Below, piece after piece: positions 43,551-52,846 of a stretch of 64,000 nt of DNA. Source of the DNA: Desulfitobacterium dehalogenans ATCC 51507 (GTDB taxonomy: Bacteria > Bacillota > Desulfitobacteriia > Desulfitobacteriales > Desulfitobacteriaceae); contig NC_018017.1 of the NCBI RefSeq assembly GCF_000243155.2, positions 3,534,001 through 3,598,000 on the forward strand, written 5' to 3'. Both the position numbers and the translations under genes were made by a program. Under the pieces are notes generated by a model, which was not told where the DNA came from, searched no databases, and saw only the letters and a program-made list of their open reading frames with translations. Within the stretch, counting starts at the first letter, position 1. Each line of letters opens with the position of its first letter.

Positions 43551-44540
43551 TTAATGTCTGGGAACTAGGAAGTTTTGAAAGAGATCAATGGCATAATTAT
43601 CGGTTAGCCCGGAGATATAGTCCACCACGGCTTTGACCGCATCTCCATCAGCCCAAACAAGGTATTCCTGAGGGAGAAACTGTAAGTTTTTCATATAATA
43701 ATGGAATAAAGCCTGGACAACGTATTCACCTTTACGCCGCTCTTCACGGAGGGCCTCGCTGTTATAGACTCGTTCAAACATAAACAGTCGAAACTCCTGC
43801 ATAGCCTCTGTAACAGGGCGAGATTGTTGGATAGAGGTTTGATTCTGTGAACTTTCGATCATGTCCACCACCATAGTGGTGATCATGCGGCTGGGATTAT
43901 CCCCCAAAGTAGACACCACCTTCTCGGGGAGCTCTCCTTTGTGAATGAGCTCTGCCCGCAAGGCATCATCATAATCGTGACAAAGATAGGCAATACGATC
44001 CCCTGTCTTGACGATCTGCCCCTCGAGGGTATAGGGGATTCCTTTTCCTGTATGATGAAGCACCCCATCCAGAACTTCCTGGGTCAGATTCAGCCCTTTT
44101 CCCTCCCCAGAGAGAACTGTGAGGATGCGAACGGATTGCTCATTATGCTCAAAACCTCCGATAAGTTTGACGATGGCCTCCTCTCCCACATGGCCAAAGG
44201 GAGTATGCCCCACATCATGCCCGAGGGAAATGGCTTCGATGAGGTCTTCATTTAAGCGCAAACCTCTGCCAATGGTGCGGGAAATCTGTGAGACTTCCAG
44301 GCTGTGGGTCATCCGCGTCCGGTAATGATCCCCCGCAGGTGCAATATAAACTTGCGTCTTATGCTTAAGCCGGCGAAAAGGCTTACTGTGCAAAATACGA
44401 TCCCGATCCCTTTGGAACTTGGTCCGAATGTCACACTCCGCTTCTTCCCGCGATCGTTTAGCCTCACTGCTTTTAGCAGCATGAGGTGAAAGTCGCTCCC
44501 ATTCTTCTCTTTCTGTACGGATCCGAATATTTTCCACCAT
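43551..44540 (-). CDS. dgt: dGTP triphosphohydrolase (Dgt), HD superfamily
   Basis: A 329-residue HD-domain phosphohydrolase of the deoxyguanosinetriphosphate triphosphohydrolase-like family. Metal ligands are visible: the His of RMTHSLEVSQISRTIG, the HD pair in SLGHDVGHTPFGHVGEEA, and the Asp in VKTGDRIAYLCHDYDD. The N-terminal RDRDRILHSKPFRRLKHKTQ is a nucleotide-binding signature. It hydrolyses dNTPs to nucleoside and triphosphate. The start at 44540 follows AAAGGAGGAGTGAGT. It is near dnaG-rpoD as in other Clostridia, with the GerMN gene inserted between. Confidence 0.93.
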   Translation of the reverse strand: MVENIRIRTEREEWERLSPHAAKSSEAKRSREEAECDIRTKFQRDRDRILHSKPFRRLKHKTQVYIAPAGDHYRTRMTHSLEVSQISRTIGRGLRLNEDLIEAISLGHDVGHTPFGHVGEEAIVKLIGGFEHNEQSVRILTVLSGEGKGLNLTQEVLDGVLHHTGKGIPYTLEGQIVKTGDRIAYLCHDYDDALRAELIHKGELPEKVVSTLGDNPSRMITTMVVDMIESSQNQTSIQQSRPVTEAMQEFRLFMFERVYNSEALREERRKGEYVVQALFHYYMKNLQFLPQEYLVWADGDAVKAVVDYISGLTDNYAIDLFQNFLVPRH

Positions 44541-44654
44541 ACTCACTCCTCCTTTGAGGCTGGGTCAATCTCTTATATTATAGCATGAGGTCTGGACATA
44601 AATATAACCTATAAAAAATCCGTGTAATTTATTACGCAAGGAAACATCTATCTT

Positions 44655-46001
44655 TTAAAATAATCCGATGTTTTGCAACAAAGCTCCAATAATCAGTATC
44701 CATAAGACGCCAATTCCGGCAGCCAGGATCTTATCCGATGAAATCAACAGAGACGTTTGCTGCGCTTCTTCTTTTAGGCAGCCGGCACACTGTCCTGGGC
44801 ACCCCTCTTCCCTTTTATCTGATTTGGGGGGGATAGATTTCCGTCCTAAAATAGCGCTGGCCTTTCGTTTGCACAGGGCTGTGAAATCCAAAAATGCGCC
44901 TACAGGACAAAAGCAACGACACCAAAAGCGGAGGATAAAAATGGAGAAGAGCAAGATGATCCCCATAATAATCCACTGAGAAGTGTTGCCGTCAGCATCA
45001 AAGAACACTGAAAACGGTTCATAGCTGGCTATCCCCGGGTTGTTTAACAATAAAGCCAATAATGCAGCCAGCCAGAGAAAGAACCAGCGGCTTTTTCGGG
45101 CTATCGTAACGAGCCTGGGATGCGGATGATAGTTGGCTAAGTTCAAGGCCCTATAGATTCCTTCTTGAACAGCTCCGAAGGGGCAGAGCCAGGAACAGTA
45201 AAAATTTCTGCCCCAAAACAACGTAATCAGGAACACCCCGATGACCATCACATACCAGATGGGACGTTCCGAAAAAGTCGGCATCTTGAGAGCGATAATA
45301 CTCATATAATTGCCGATGGTCAAGGAAACGTTCTCCATGAACCCTAAAACAAAGACCGCTGCTACCAATATCCAGAGTCTAAGCTTCTTCATATTGCGGG
45401 AGGAAGCGAGAATGGCAAGAGCCAGCATAAGAACGACGAGACCATCCTGCCATTGAAAATGGAAGGTTTTTAACGGGGGAACCTTTAATCCCAGGTGATT
45501 TTCTCCCACTTGGTACATCCCTTTTTCAACGGCCAGCATCATCCCTTTAGCAGTTCGTGTGGCTCCACTGACAATATCGATATCTTCATGGGCTTCTAAG
45601 GGTTCGGAGACCGTTTTCCCCAGAAAATTTTCCGGATAACCGGCTACCAGGACCTTCTTTAGATAAAGAGGAGTTTCGGAATCATCCAATAGTACTGCAT
45701 TGGCAATCTTTCCTTCCTCACTCACTATGGTTAGCATAGTGATCGGCCCGCCATAACCGGAAGCGCTGGAAATCACCCCATAACTTAAAAATGTCCCCTC
45801 CTGGTTATATAAGGCATAGCTCTTATAGGCGCCCTCCACCTCTTTAAACTGGCTTGCCGACGGTTCTCCTTGCTGCAAAAGACCCAAGAGATCCTGCTTA
45901 TTGGTACTCTGTTGATAAATAAATGTCATGAGCAAGAGAAGGCAGGCGAAAACAATGACGCCTGTCTTCCCTTTTGCTTTATTGAATTGAGTATTAAACA
46001 T
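44655..46001 (-). CDS. NosR/CprC-like membrane flavoprotein with polyferredoxin motifs
   Basis: A 448-residue integral membrane protein. After one N-terminal helix, a periplasmic FMN-binding domain (about 55-165) contains DIVSGATRTAKGM. The Thr of SGAT is where FMN attaches covalently in NosR/RnfG/NqrC proteins. Five or more helices follow, with two C-x3-CP motifs near the membrane face (FYCSWLCPFGAVQEG, WCRCFCPVGAFLDF). The tail has EGCPGQCAGCLKEE. Such proteins pass electrons across or at the membrane to exported reductases. It is the last gene of torD-ferredoxin-NosR-like. Confidence 0.85.
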   Translation of the reverse strand: MFNTQFNKAKGKTGVIVFACLLLLMTFIYQQSTNKQDLLGLLQQGEPSASQFKEVEGAYKSYALYNQEGTFLSYGVISSASGYGGPITMLTIVSEEGKIANAVLLDDSETPLYLKKVLVAGYPENFLGKTVSEPLEAHEDIDIVSGATRTAKGMMLAVEKGMYQVGENHLGLKVPPLKTFHFQWQDGLVVLMLALAILASSRNMKKLRLWILVAAVFVLGFMENVSLTIGNYMSIIALKMPTFSERPIWYVMVIGVFLITLFWGRNFYCSWLCPFGAVQEGIYRALNLANYHPHPRLVTIARKSRWFFLWLAALLALLLNNPGIASYEPFSVFFDADGNTSQWIIMGIILLFSIFILRFWCRCFCPVGAFLDFTALCKRKASAILGRKSIPPKSDKREEGCPGQCAGCLKEEAQQTSLLISSDKILAAGIGVLWILIIGALLQNIGLF

Positions 46002-46005
46002 TGTT

Positions 46006-47160
46006 TTACACTAACTTTCCGAATAGTTTTTTGCGAACATCTGAGAGTATATCCTCTTCAGAAGGCTCTTCCTTACACCAGTAACACAGATCATCCTGAC
46101 TAGTGATGGTTTCCGCTTCACAAATCCTACATTTTCCGACCGGAGCTTTAAATATGGACTGCTCCTTGTAAGGTTGAGCATTGGGTTGTCGATCCCGGAG
46201 AATAGAGCGCGTGGGACAAGACAGCATGCATATGCGGCAATCTAAGCAGTGCCCACTGGTAAAGTCATGAATACATTCCTTCACTTCCACTCGAATCTTC
46301 AAGGCTTGCGTAGGACAATACCGGGCACACATCCCACAGTTAACACATTCCATACTCATTTGGATAGATGGCCAATAGGCTGGGCTTCCCCCCTCTTGAA
46401 AGTGACTAGAGTAACTATCTTCCAGACGCTTCTGCCAATCAGGCAGGACATTGATTCTGGCCCTTTTCGCCCTTTCATCACTGCCGGGGGGTGCTTTTTT
46501 CTCTTTGGCCATGAGCTCGCTCCCAGGTTTCCGGCCCATCAAGGTTAGAAAAAGATCACGGCGGGAAGTTACTTTCAAGCCTGAGGATACAGCTTGGAGT
46601 TTCTTTTTCTTCTTCGCCTTCTCTGCCGTGTAAATCAGGGAGAAGTCGGGGGTATGCCCGGAAGCTGACAACCATTCCATAGCCGTTTCTACAGCAAACT
46701 TCATGCGCTCCAGGCAATCTTTCATGGGGCAATTCTGGCATTCATCCAGGCGCAGCTCCACCCCGGTGAGTAACCCCAATTCATACCACATTCCTTTGGA
46801 AATTGCACTTAAGCAGGTGTGAACCTGCACCGCCCCTTTGTTTTTTTCCTCTTTACTAAGATAGGGGGCGGGATGATAACCGCAGAAAATCTGGGTGGAT
46901 TTTGCCCCTTGCTCTTTCACGTCTGAGCTTATCGTCGTCTCATCCCATTGCGTGGAACCAAAGACCTGAGTAGGGCAATCCGAGAAGCACAGCCCGCAAC
47001 CCAGGCATTGATCTTGAATGAGATAAATTTGGTGATCAGATAAAATTAATGCTTGTCCTGGACAATGGGAAACACAATGGTTGCATTCCACACCATTGTG
47101 CCGCTGATTCAAACATCGCTTTGTGTCAACTTGCACATGAGCACCGTGATTAAAAAGCAT
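46006..47160 (-). CDS. Cytoplasmic polyferredoxin (multiple 4Fe-4S clusters)
   Basis: A 384-residue soluble Fe-S protein with cysteine clusters in order: CNHCVSHCP, CLGCGLCFSDCP, CQNCPMKDC, CVNCGMCARYCP, CLDCRICMLSCP, and a C-terminal CRICEAE with CYWC that looks like a zinc or iron knuckle. At least four 4Fe-4S clusters are possible. The arrangement resembles NapF/NapG-type and reductive dehalogenase accessory ferredoxins. It probably links cytoplasmic electron donors to the NosR-like protein next to it. GAGGAG is eight bases before the ATG at 47160. Confidence 0.85.
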   Translation of the reverse strand: MLFNHGAHVQVDTKRCLNQRHNGVECNHCVSHCPGQALILSDHQIYLIQDQCLGCGLCFSDCPTQVFGSTQWDETTISSDVKEQGAKSTQIFCGYHPAPYLSKEEKNKGAVQVHTCLSAISKGMWYELGLLTGVELRLDECQNCPMKDCLERMKFAVETAMEWLSASGHTPDFSLIYTAEKAKKKKKLQAVSSGLKVTSRRDLFLTLMGRKPGSELMAKEKKAPPGSDERAKRARINVLPDWQKRLEDSYSSHFQEGGSPAYWPSIQMSMECVNCGMCARYCPTQALKIRVEVKECIHDFTSGHCLDCRICMLSCPTRSILRDRQPNAQPYKEQSIFKAPVGKCRICEAETITSQDDLCYWCKEEPSEEDILSDVRKKLFGKLV

Positions 47161-47201
47161 GCCTCCCACTCCTCATCACAAAATTCGGAACAACTTCTTC
47201 T

Positions 47202-47894
47202 TTACACCTGTATAATTTTTGTTAACCCCAGCAAAGCCAATTGAGCCACTGCGAGATAAGTTGCCTCATTTGTCTCAGTTTGTAACATCTCAAAAAATTC
47301 CTGGCCCCACTTTTTAAGATGGAGCTCTTCAAACCCTTTGATCTGCTTTTCAATTTGGGTTATTTCTTCAGCGTTTTGCTCTTGGAGGGCCTTACCCTTC
47401 CTGGCATAGAGATACATCATAAATTCCAGCTCTGTGGCCATATGATCTGCCGGTTCTGCAGACTGCTTTACCACTCTGACTCCGGCTTCCCGGTAACAGC
47501 GTTCCGCGTCAAGAGCTGCCGGACTCATAAAGAGCATGACTCCCCCATTGGCTTCTTCGGGATTATGGAGAAAAAGGGTTTCATAAATGCTAAGTGCAGG
47601 TTTCTTCGGATCATCAAACAGTCTTGTATACTCTCTCCTCATCCGGATTAAAAGGGTTGTAGCATCTTCCTCTGCAGAGATAAGGGCGTTTAAGGCCTCT
47701 CTCATCTTCGCTATATCTTCCTGACTGCAGGAAAGTTCCTCAAGAATGTTTACCGCATCTTGTCCATAGCTCCCATCCAGCATGGCCTCAGCCAGTTCAT
47801 GATTGGGAAGCCGCAGGGAAATAGAGAGCATTTGATAAAAATCTGAAATTGCAAAAGCAGTCATAACATCTTGTACCTGAACGTTATTACTCAT
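47202..47894 (-). CDS. TorD/DmsD-family Mo-enzyme maturation chaperone
   Basis: A 230-residue all-helical TorD family protein: SDFYQMLSISLRLPNHELAE, LLIRMRREYTRLFDDPKKPA, LSIYETLFLHNP (the family's P-x-ES-x-F-like motif) and HMATELEFMMYLYARKGKAL. These chaperones bind the Tat signal of a molybdopterin reductase and guide cofactor insertion before export. The clients here are probably the two catalytic subunits at 50057-52513 and 59387-61843. It is the first gene of a three-gene operon with its own promoter and operator. Confidence 0.9.
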   Translation of the reverse strand: MSNNVQVQDVMTAFAISDFYQMLSISLRLPNHELAEAMLDGSYGQDAVNILEELSCSQEDIAKMREALNALISAEEDATTLLIRMRREYTRLFDDPKKPALSIYETLFLHNPEEANGGVMLFMSPAALDAERCYREAGVRVVKQSAEPADHMATELEFMMYLYARKGKALQEQNAEEITQIEKQIKGFEELHLKKWGQEFFEMLQTETNEATYLAVAQLALLGLTKIIQV

Positions 47895-47929
47895 TTTTTT
47901 CTCCTTTTTCTTGACCTCTACTTAGTTTC

Positions 47930-47973
47930 ATTTTAACAAAGCTCTAATGGATTCTTCTATATCATTTGATATA
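47930..47973 (-). promoter_or_regulatory. torD promoter with Crp/Fnr-type operator
   Basis: A 16-bp near-palindrome TATATCATTTGATATA (47958-47973) is centred at 47965.5. On the minus strand a -10-like TAAAAT lies at 47930-47935, which puts the operator centre about 42.5 bp upstream of the predicted start. This is the usual place for a class II activator. The same TCATTTGA core recurs at both reductase operons. Confidence 0.7.
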
Positions 47974-48183
47974 CGTTTCACATTTCATTCTCTTCTGATT
48001 TAGTGTTATTCATTTTTATCTAGCTCTCAATAATTTTATAATAAGGCTCCCGATAAAGCTGTCAGGAATACTTATGGAGTTTTGTCCCGAAAAAACACTA
48101 CAGAGAAGATTGGCTTATGCGAAGCAGTAGCCATAGTCGCCTTATGCCTGCTGGTTTATGCTTTCCGATTAACTAGATATTTG

Positions 48184-48207
48184 AAGCTCGGGATTGCTCC
48201 CGAGCTT
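48184..48207. terminator. Hairpin after the first NrfD gene
   Basis: A perfect 10-bp stem AAGCTCGGGA / TCCCGAGCTT with loop TTGC, 24 bases after the nrfD stop. The U-tract is weak on both strands. It separates the reductase operon from torD. Confidence 0.65.
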
Positions 48208-48231
48208 TAGTTAAATGCATCTCCCCTATTC

Positions 48232-49407
48232 CTACTTCCGGGCATTTACCCCGAGGTTCAACTTGCTCAAACCCAAATTCAGAAGCAATGCTCCCAGTGC
48301 GACGATGCCCAAAGATAAACCTATTTCGATCAAACTGGGTACATAGGGACCTGTTGTTCCGCCATATACCGGTGGTCCGGCATAAGTGATGAGAGGGTTA
48401 AATAATTGGGCCTGGAGGAGATTCGACTTAATAAGGTAGATGGCAACCAGGGCGAGTACTGCACCTGCAACAATGCTCCCTGCCTTCCCTGATGTTCCTG
48501 GTTTAGACAGGAGCACGATGGCTGCGATTAGAGCCACCAACTCCACCCAGAAGCCTAAAGCTCCTTCACCAAACACCAGCCAATGGAAGGCAGCATATTC
48601 TTCTCCGCCGCCGGGGTAAAGGCCAATGAAGACTTCCCCCACCACTACGATGAGTTCGATACATAAGAGCACGGCAGCCACTTTCCCCATCTTGCCCAGT
48701 AGTTTCACCGGCATTTGGATGTAACCACTTCTTTTTAAAAGGGTGGCCAGAATCATTTGCACAGACAGGGCTGCCACTAAGGCGGCGATCAGGAAGGATA
48801 GGGGCTGTACCGGGGTATTCCAGAGAGGACGGGCAATTTGGAAACAGAAGACGAAGGAGGTCACCGTGACCAAAATTCCGGCGATAAAGGAAATTACGGC
48901 AACAGGCTTCACTGAGGCTTCATCCTTTTTCCCTTCATGGACCAGTATCAGCTGACGGGTAAAGATGATGGAAAGGACCATATAAGAGGCCAGCATGAGG
49001 AAGTCCCAGAACATGGGAGAGGTCAAGTTGCCGCTGGTAATGAACAGCCAGGCCCGTTCCGGGTTACCGATGTCCACGATGATGAACAAGGAGGCGGCTA
49101 CGATACTGGAGACTGCTCCCAGATAGGAAGCAATCCGGGTATAGGGTTTGAATTCAATGAACTTAAAGAGATAAGGTACTGCTGCGAAGAGCAGGCTTCC
49201 GGCAGCAACCCCTGTGAAGATCATAAAGCCCACGATATAGAGGCCCCACATAGTGTTCACACCAAGGTTGGTCACTTGTAGACCTTGGGTCAGCTGCAGT
49301 CCCCAGCAGACTGAACCGAGGACGGCAAAGACTGCGAAGATAATGTTCCACAGATTTGACGAGGTCTGTTTGGTGTTTTTTACGGTGGTATTTGTTTGCA
49401 CTGCCAT
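48232..49407 (-). CDS. NrfD-family membrane anchor / quinol subunit (module 1)
   Basis: A 391-residue integral membrane protein with about ten helices, of the NrfD/PsrC family: LGVNTMWGLYIVGFMIFTGV and AGSLLFAAVPYLF near the start, IVDIGNPERAWLFITSGNLT between helices, and FCFQIARPLWNTPVQPLSFL. PsrC-type subunits exchange electrons with menaquinone and hold the Fe-S subunit at the membrane. It is the third gene of module 1 (catalytic, Fe-S, anchor). It is strongly similar to its paralogue at 57593-58738. Confidence 0.92.
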   Translation of the reverse strand: MAVQTNTTVKNTKQTSSNLWNIIFAVFAVLGSVCWGLQLTQGLQVTNLGVNTMWGLYIVGFMIFTGVAAGSLLFAAVPYLFKFIEFKPYTRIASYLGAVSSIVAASLFIIVDIGNPERAWLFITSGNLTSPMFWDFLMLASYMVLSIIFTRQLILVHEGKKDEASVKPVAVISFIAGILVTVTSFVFCFQIARPLWNTPVQPLSFLIAALVAALSVQMILATLLKRSGYIQMPVKLLGKMGKVAAVLLCIELIVVVGEVFIGLYPGGGEEYAAFHWLVFGEGALGFWVELVALIAAIVLLSKPGTSGKAGSIVAGAVLALVAIYLIKSNLLQAQLFNPLITYAGPPVYGGTTGPYVPSLIEIGLSLGIVALGALLLNLGLSKLNLGVNARK

Positions 49408-49420
49408 ACTTCACACCCCC

Positions 49421-50041
49421 TTAAGTTAAATAATAGACATTCGGCTTGGTGCCTTTTTCTTCGAGCAAGTGGAAATAGCTCCGGCCCTTAATCGCCTTGC
49501 TGACATCGCTTTCCGGGTCGTCGATATCCCCAAAGTAGCGGGCACGTCCAATACATAACTCCATACAGGCCGGTTTTTTCCCTTCCGCCAGTCGGTGGAC
49601 GCAAAAAGTGCACTTGGAGACTGTATTATATTGATGTGGGGTTGTATTGACATCACCCACAGCAAAATCCACACGGTACTCTGGTTTTTTCCAGTTGAAC
49701 TGACGCACTCCGCTATAGGGGCAAGCTACCATGCAATACCGGCAGCCGATACATTTATCATAGTCCTGGATGACGATTCCGTCTTCCTCCCGCTTATAGG
49801 TGGCTCCTACCGGACAGGCTTTAACACAAGCTGGATTATCACAGTGTTGGCAATTCACCGGCAGGTATTCCAAGGTATTGTTGGGGTAAGTGCCTGCCGC
49901 TGTATCCATGGCCTCCCCACCGACGGTAAGGATGCGGTTCCACCAGATCTCATTGGGCAGGTTGTTAGCCATTTTACATGCTACCGAGCAGGTATGACAG
50001 CCTACGCAGCGTTTCAAATCAATTGCCATGGCATAATGCAT
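49421..50041 (-). CDS. Four-cluster 4Fe-4S electron transfer subunit, DmsB/PsrB-like (module 1)
   Basis: A 206-residue protein with 16 cysteines in the DmsB order: CVGCHTCSVACK, CQHCDNPACVKACPVG, CIGCRYCMVACPYSGVRQF and CTFCVHRLAEGKKPACMELC. It carries electrons from the NrfD subunit to the Mo subunit outside the membrane and is co-exported with it. I count 15 substitutions against the module 2 copy at 58751-59371 (about 93% identity). GAGGAGGAATGAAAT precedes the ATG. Confidence 0.95.
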   Translation of the reverse strand: MHYAMAIDLKRCVGCHTCSVACKMANNLPNEIWWNRILTVGGEAMDTAAGTYPNNTLEYLPVNCQHCDNPACVKACPVGATYKREEDGIVIQDYDKCIGCRYCMVACPYSGVRQFNWKKPEYRVDFAVGDVNTTPHQYNTVSKCTFCVHRLAEGKKPACMELCIGRARYFGDIDDPESDVSKAIKGRSYFHLLEEKGTKPNVYYLT

Positions 50042-50056
50042 ATTTCATTCCTCCTC

Positions 50057-52513
50057 TTAAGCTTTCTCCACTTGAACCAATACATCAAAAAAGGCACTGT
50101 TGGCACAGACACTATTCATGACTCTGGATGTCAGATCCTGATAATGTCCCTCAATGAATTCATGCTTTTCCCGACCTTTAGGCAGGCTCAACACTCCCGG
50201 TTGAATCCCCCGGTCCACAACGGCTTTGATTTTGACATAGCCCCGGTCATTATAGAGCTTGACGATGTCGCCGGTCTTAATATTCCGGGCGGCAGCATCG
50301 GAAGGATTGATTCTGACAAAAGGTTCCGGGCTTAATTCCTTTAAGATGGGGACATCCCACCATTGGGAGTGAGTCCGCCATCTTCCCTTATCCTGAATCA
50401 CCGAGAAAGGATATTTTTCATGGAGAGGGTTTTCATGCCATGCTTCGTGAGGAGGCTCAAAATAGGGAAGCTGTTCTTTAGTCACATCAAAAGTCTGACC
50501 ATAGTTATTATTGGGGGCCGGGCTTTCGTTGTAAATCTGCGCTCTTCCGGAAGGAGTAGCAAAAACCCCTCCTTCAGCATAAATATAGGGATCTCCAGGT
50601 AAAGCTCTGAGAATTTTCTCCTTTTTAAGATTTTCTAAAGTTATTCCTAATTTCCTTGCTCCGTCAGTATCCATCCAGAGCTTCATATAGCCCTCTTCAT
50701 CCATGTCAAAGGCATCACCGCAGCCCAGCTTATCGGCCAGCAATTTGTAGATTTCATAATCAGATTTACATTCATAGAGGGGGTCGATGGCCTTCTCCTG
50801 CAAAATGGCATAAGGATGGGTGCTATAGTTAACAAAGACATCATCCACTTCAAACCAATGGGCTACCGGCAATAATATATCCGCGTACTGTGCCGTTTCG
50901 TTCATGTTCATATCGGCAACGACGATGAATTCCAGCTTTTTCATGACTTCCAGGGTGGCTTTCCGCTCAGCACCATTACCCACTTGATTGACATGGGTAA
51001 AGTATATCCCTTTGAGATCGATGGGAGTTTCACCGTACATTTTAGTCTCCAATACCTCAGTTAGCATATTCACCGGTACGGAAAGGGAAGGCTTTGCCCC
51101 GTTCGGGAACATGGTGCCCGCCATATTGATCCAGTCGGTGGCCAGGTTTTCACCCATGCCGCAGAACGCTCCGGATTTGCCCAGGTTCCCTGTGAGAATA
51201 GCCAACACAGCCATGGCAAAATAACCGTAATGGCCATTGACATAGTGGTCTATGCCGAAAAATTCATAGATTGCAGAAGGTTTATTGGTCGCGTAGAGTT
51301 TCGTGATTTCCTCGATCTGCTCCACGGGAATATTGCAGATTTCTGCCGCTTTTTCCGGTGGGTATTCCGCAATGCGCGTCAAAAGCAATTCATAAGCGGT
51401 GGTTACTTTAATACCATTGATTGTATAGGTTCCCCGCAGGGCCGGGTCTTCAACGGCATTGACTGCCCCATAAGAGTTGGTCAGGGCATCCCAAACGATG
51501 GGCTGATCTTTTTGCCCTTCAGCAAGGGTAATGCCTAAATCACTTTGATGAAGGAACTTCCCATCGGATTTCTTAACCAGGAAAGGTGCTCCTGAAGATT
51601 TCTTCAAAAAGGGCTCATCCACCCAATTTTCTCTGACCACAATATTCATCATACCCAGCGCTAAAGCGGCATCGGAACCAGGTCGTACGGGGACAAAGAT
51701 GTCCGCTTTGGCAGCCAAAGCATTGAAATTGGGGTCAATGACTACAATCTTTGCCCCTTTTTCTTTGGCTTCCAGGAAAAAGTGCGTGCTTTGTTGCTGA
51801 GCTCCCACAGGGTTCGCTCCCCAACAGAAAATGGTTTTGGAATTCTTCAGGTCTGCCGGTTCATTCGCCGTAACAAAGGTTCCTTGACCGAGAGCCGGTT
51901 TTGTCCCTTGTCCCCGTGCCATGTCCACCGCCGCCGTAATATTCAGGGCTCCATTGGCATTTTGCAGACGATTCATAGCACTGCCAATCCCTGCACCGCT
52001 TAATGTGGCGTAGCTTCCTGAGCTCCACATCACGCCAAAAGCATATTTGCCATACTGGTCCTGGTACCTTTTCCATTTCTCGGTGATGGTATTGATCGCT
52101 TCATCCCAGGTGATCTGTTCCCATTTCCCTTCTCCGCGCTCCCCGGCACGTTTCATGGGATATTTGAGGCGGTCTTTACTATAGATTCGTTGCACATGGG
52201 TTAAGCCTTTAACACAGATCCGGTTGTACTCCGGATTGGGCATTTCCCTGGCAGAAGTTCTTACCACTTTACCGTTGCGGACATGAATGTTCAAAAAGCA
52301 TCCGCCGGCACAATTGCCGCGGCAGGCACCGCTAAAGATTTGCTCATCATTGATGGTGGCCCTATCGGTGTTTTCCTCTTCCGCTAAAGCAGTCATGGCC
52401 GAACTCCAGGGATTGGCTGCCACAACACTGACCGTTGCCGCAGTTGCTGCCGAAGCTTTAAGAAATGTACGGCGGGACAGATCAGGGTTAAGTCTACTCT
52501 TTTCTTGAGCCAT
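50057..52513 (-). CDS. Molybdopterin oxidoreductase catalytic subunit, Tat-exported (module 1)
   Basis: An 818-residue enzyme of the DMSO reductase superfamily. The N-terminus has a Tat signal (LSRRTFLKASAATAATVSVV). A 4Fe-4S site follows: C-x3-C-x3-C in GACRGNCAGGCF and a fourth Cys in NRICVKG. Molybdopterin guanine dinucleotide motifs include FCWGANPVGAQQQSTHFFLE and VPVRPGSDAALALGMMNIVV. The C-terminal domain has AARNIKTGDIVKLYNDRGYV. The substrate is unknown (PsrA, TtrA, DmsA and arsenate types share this layout). The start at 52513 follows GGGAGGGAGCAAA. It is divergent from the Crp-like regulator at 52847. Confidence 0.93.
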   Translation of the reverse strand: MAQEKSRLNPDLSRRTFLKASAATAATVSVVAANPWSSAMTALAEEENTDRATINDEQIFSGACRGNCAGGCFLNIHVRNGKVVRTSAREMPNPEYNRICVKGLTHVQRIYSKDRLKYPMKRAGERGEGKWEQITWDEAINTITEKWKRYQDQYGKYAFGVMWSSGSYATLSGAGIGSAMNRLQNANGALNITAAVDMARGQGTKPALGQGTFVTANEPADLKNSKTIFCWGANPVGAQQQSTHFFLEAKEKGAKIVVIDPNFNALAAKADIFVPVRPGSDAALALGMMNIVVRENWVDEPFLKKSSGAPFLVKKSDGKFLHQSDLGITLAEGQKDQPIVWDALTNSYGAVNAVEDPALRGTYTINGIKVTTAYELLLTRIAEYPPEKAAEICNIPVEQIEEITKLYATNKPSAIYEFFGIDHYVNGHYGYFAMAVLAILTGNLGKSGAFCGMGENLATDWINMAGTMFPNGAKPSLSVPVNMLTEVLETKMYGETPIDLKGIYFTHVNQVGNGAERKATLEVMKKLEFIVVADMNMNETAQYADILLPVAHWFEVDDVFVNYSTHPYAILQEKAIDPLYECKSDYEIYKLLADKLGCGDAFDMDEEGYMKLWMDTDGARKLGITLENLKKEKILRALPGDPYIYAEGGVFATPSGRAQIYNESPAPNNNYGQTFDVTKEQLPYFEPPHEAWHENPLHEKYPFSVIQDKGRWRTHSQWWDVPILKELSPEPFVRINPSDAAARNIKTGDIVKLYNDRGYVKIKAVVDRGIQPGVLSLPKGREKHEFIEGHYQDLTSRVMNSVCANSAFFDVLVQVEKA

Positions 52514-52549
52514 TTTGCTCCCTCCCACATAAAATGATTGTTTGTGTAT

Positions 52550-52685
52550 ATTTTATCAAGGAAGGAAATAGCCTTCGATACCATCTGATAGTTTCTGACT
52601 TTTCATTTGCTATATCTTACTATTTCAAATGATACACGGAATTGTATCATTTGATTGATTAATTGGATTAAGGATATGTTATGAT
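52550..52685. promoter_or_regulatory. Divergent promoter region with four phased Crp/Fnr-type operators
   Basis: Four copies of the TCATTTGA-like palindrome are centred at 52584.5 (CCATCTGA), 52606.5 (TCATTTGC), 52628.5 (TCAAATGA) and 52650.5 (TCATTTGA), exactly 22 bp apart. Copies three and four form an 11-bp inverted repeat TCAAATGATAC / GTATCATTTGA. The left -10 for the reductase is TAAAAT (minus, 52550-52555) and the right -10 for the regulator is TATGAT (52680-52685). Outer operators are centred 41.5 bp from each predicted start. Confidence 0.75.
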
Positions 52686-52846
52686 AAGTTCAAACTGGGT
52701 GCATACTACAGATTAACATCGTCATGTAAAACACTGATTTCACAAAGCTATTTCCAGTCCATAAGAGCTTTGCCACAGACCGTTCCTCTATTTATTCTTC
52801 GATAGCAGATTCATCTGCCTAATATTAAAGCAATGCAGGTGTTGGG

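Noticed and set aside
49595-50335. 246-codon open frame on the plus strand
   Set aside because: It is antisense to the Fe-S and catalytic subunit genes of module 1. A similar antisense frame appears at the paralogous place in module 2 (58925-59347), as expected from codon bias.
52625-52654. Reading the paired TCAAATGATAC / GTATCATTTGA as one long operator
   Set aside because: The same core occurs singly at torD and in arrays with 21-22 bp spacing, so each core palindrome is better treated as one dimer site.
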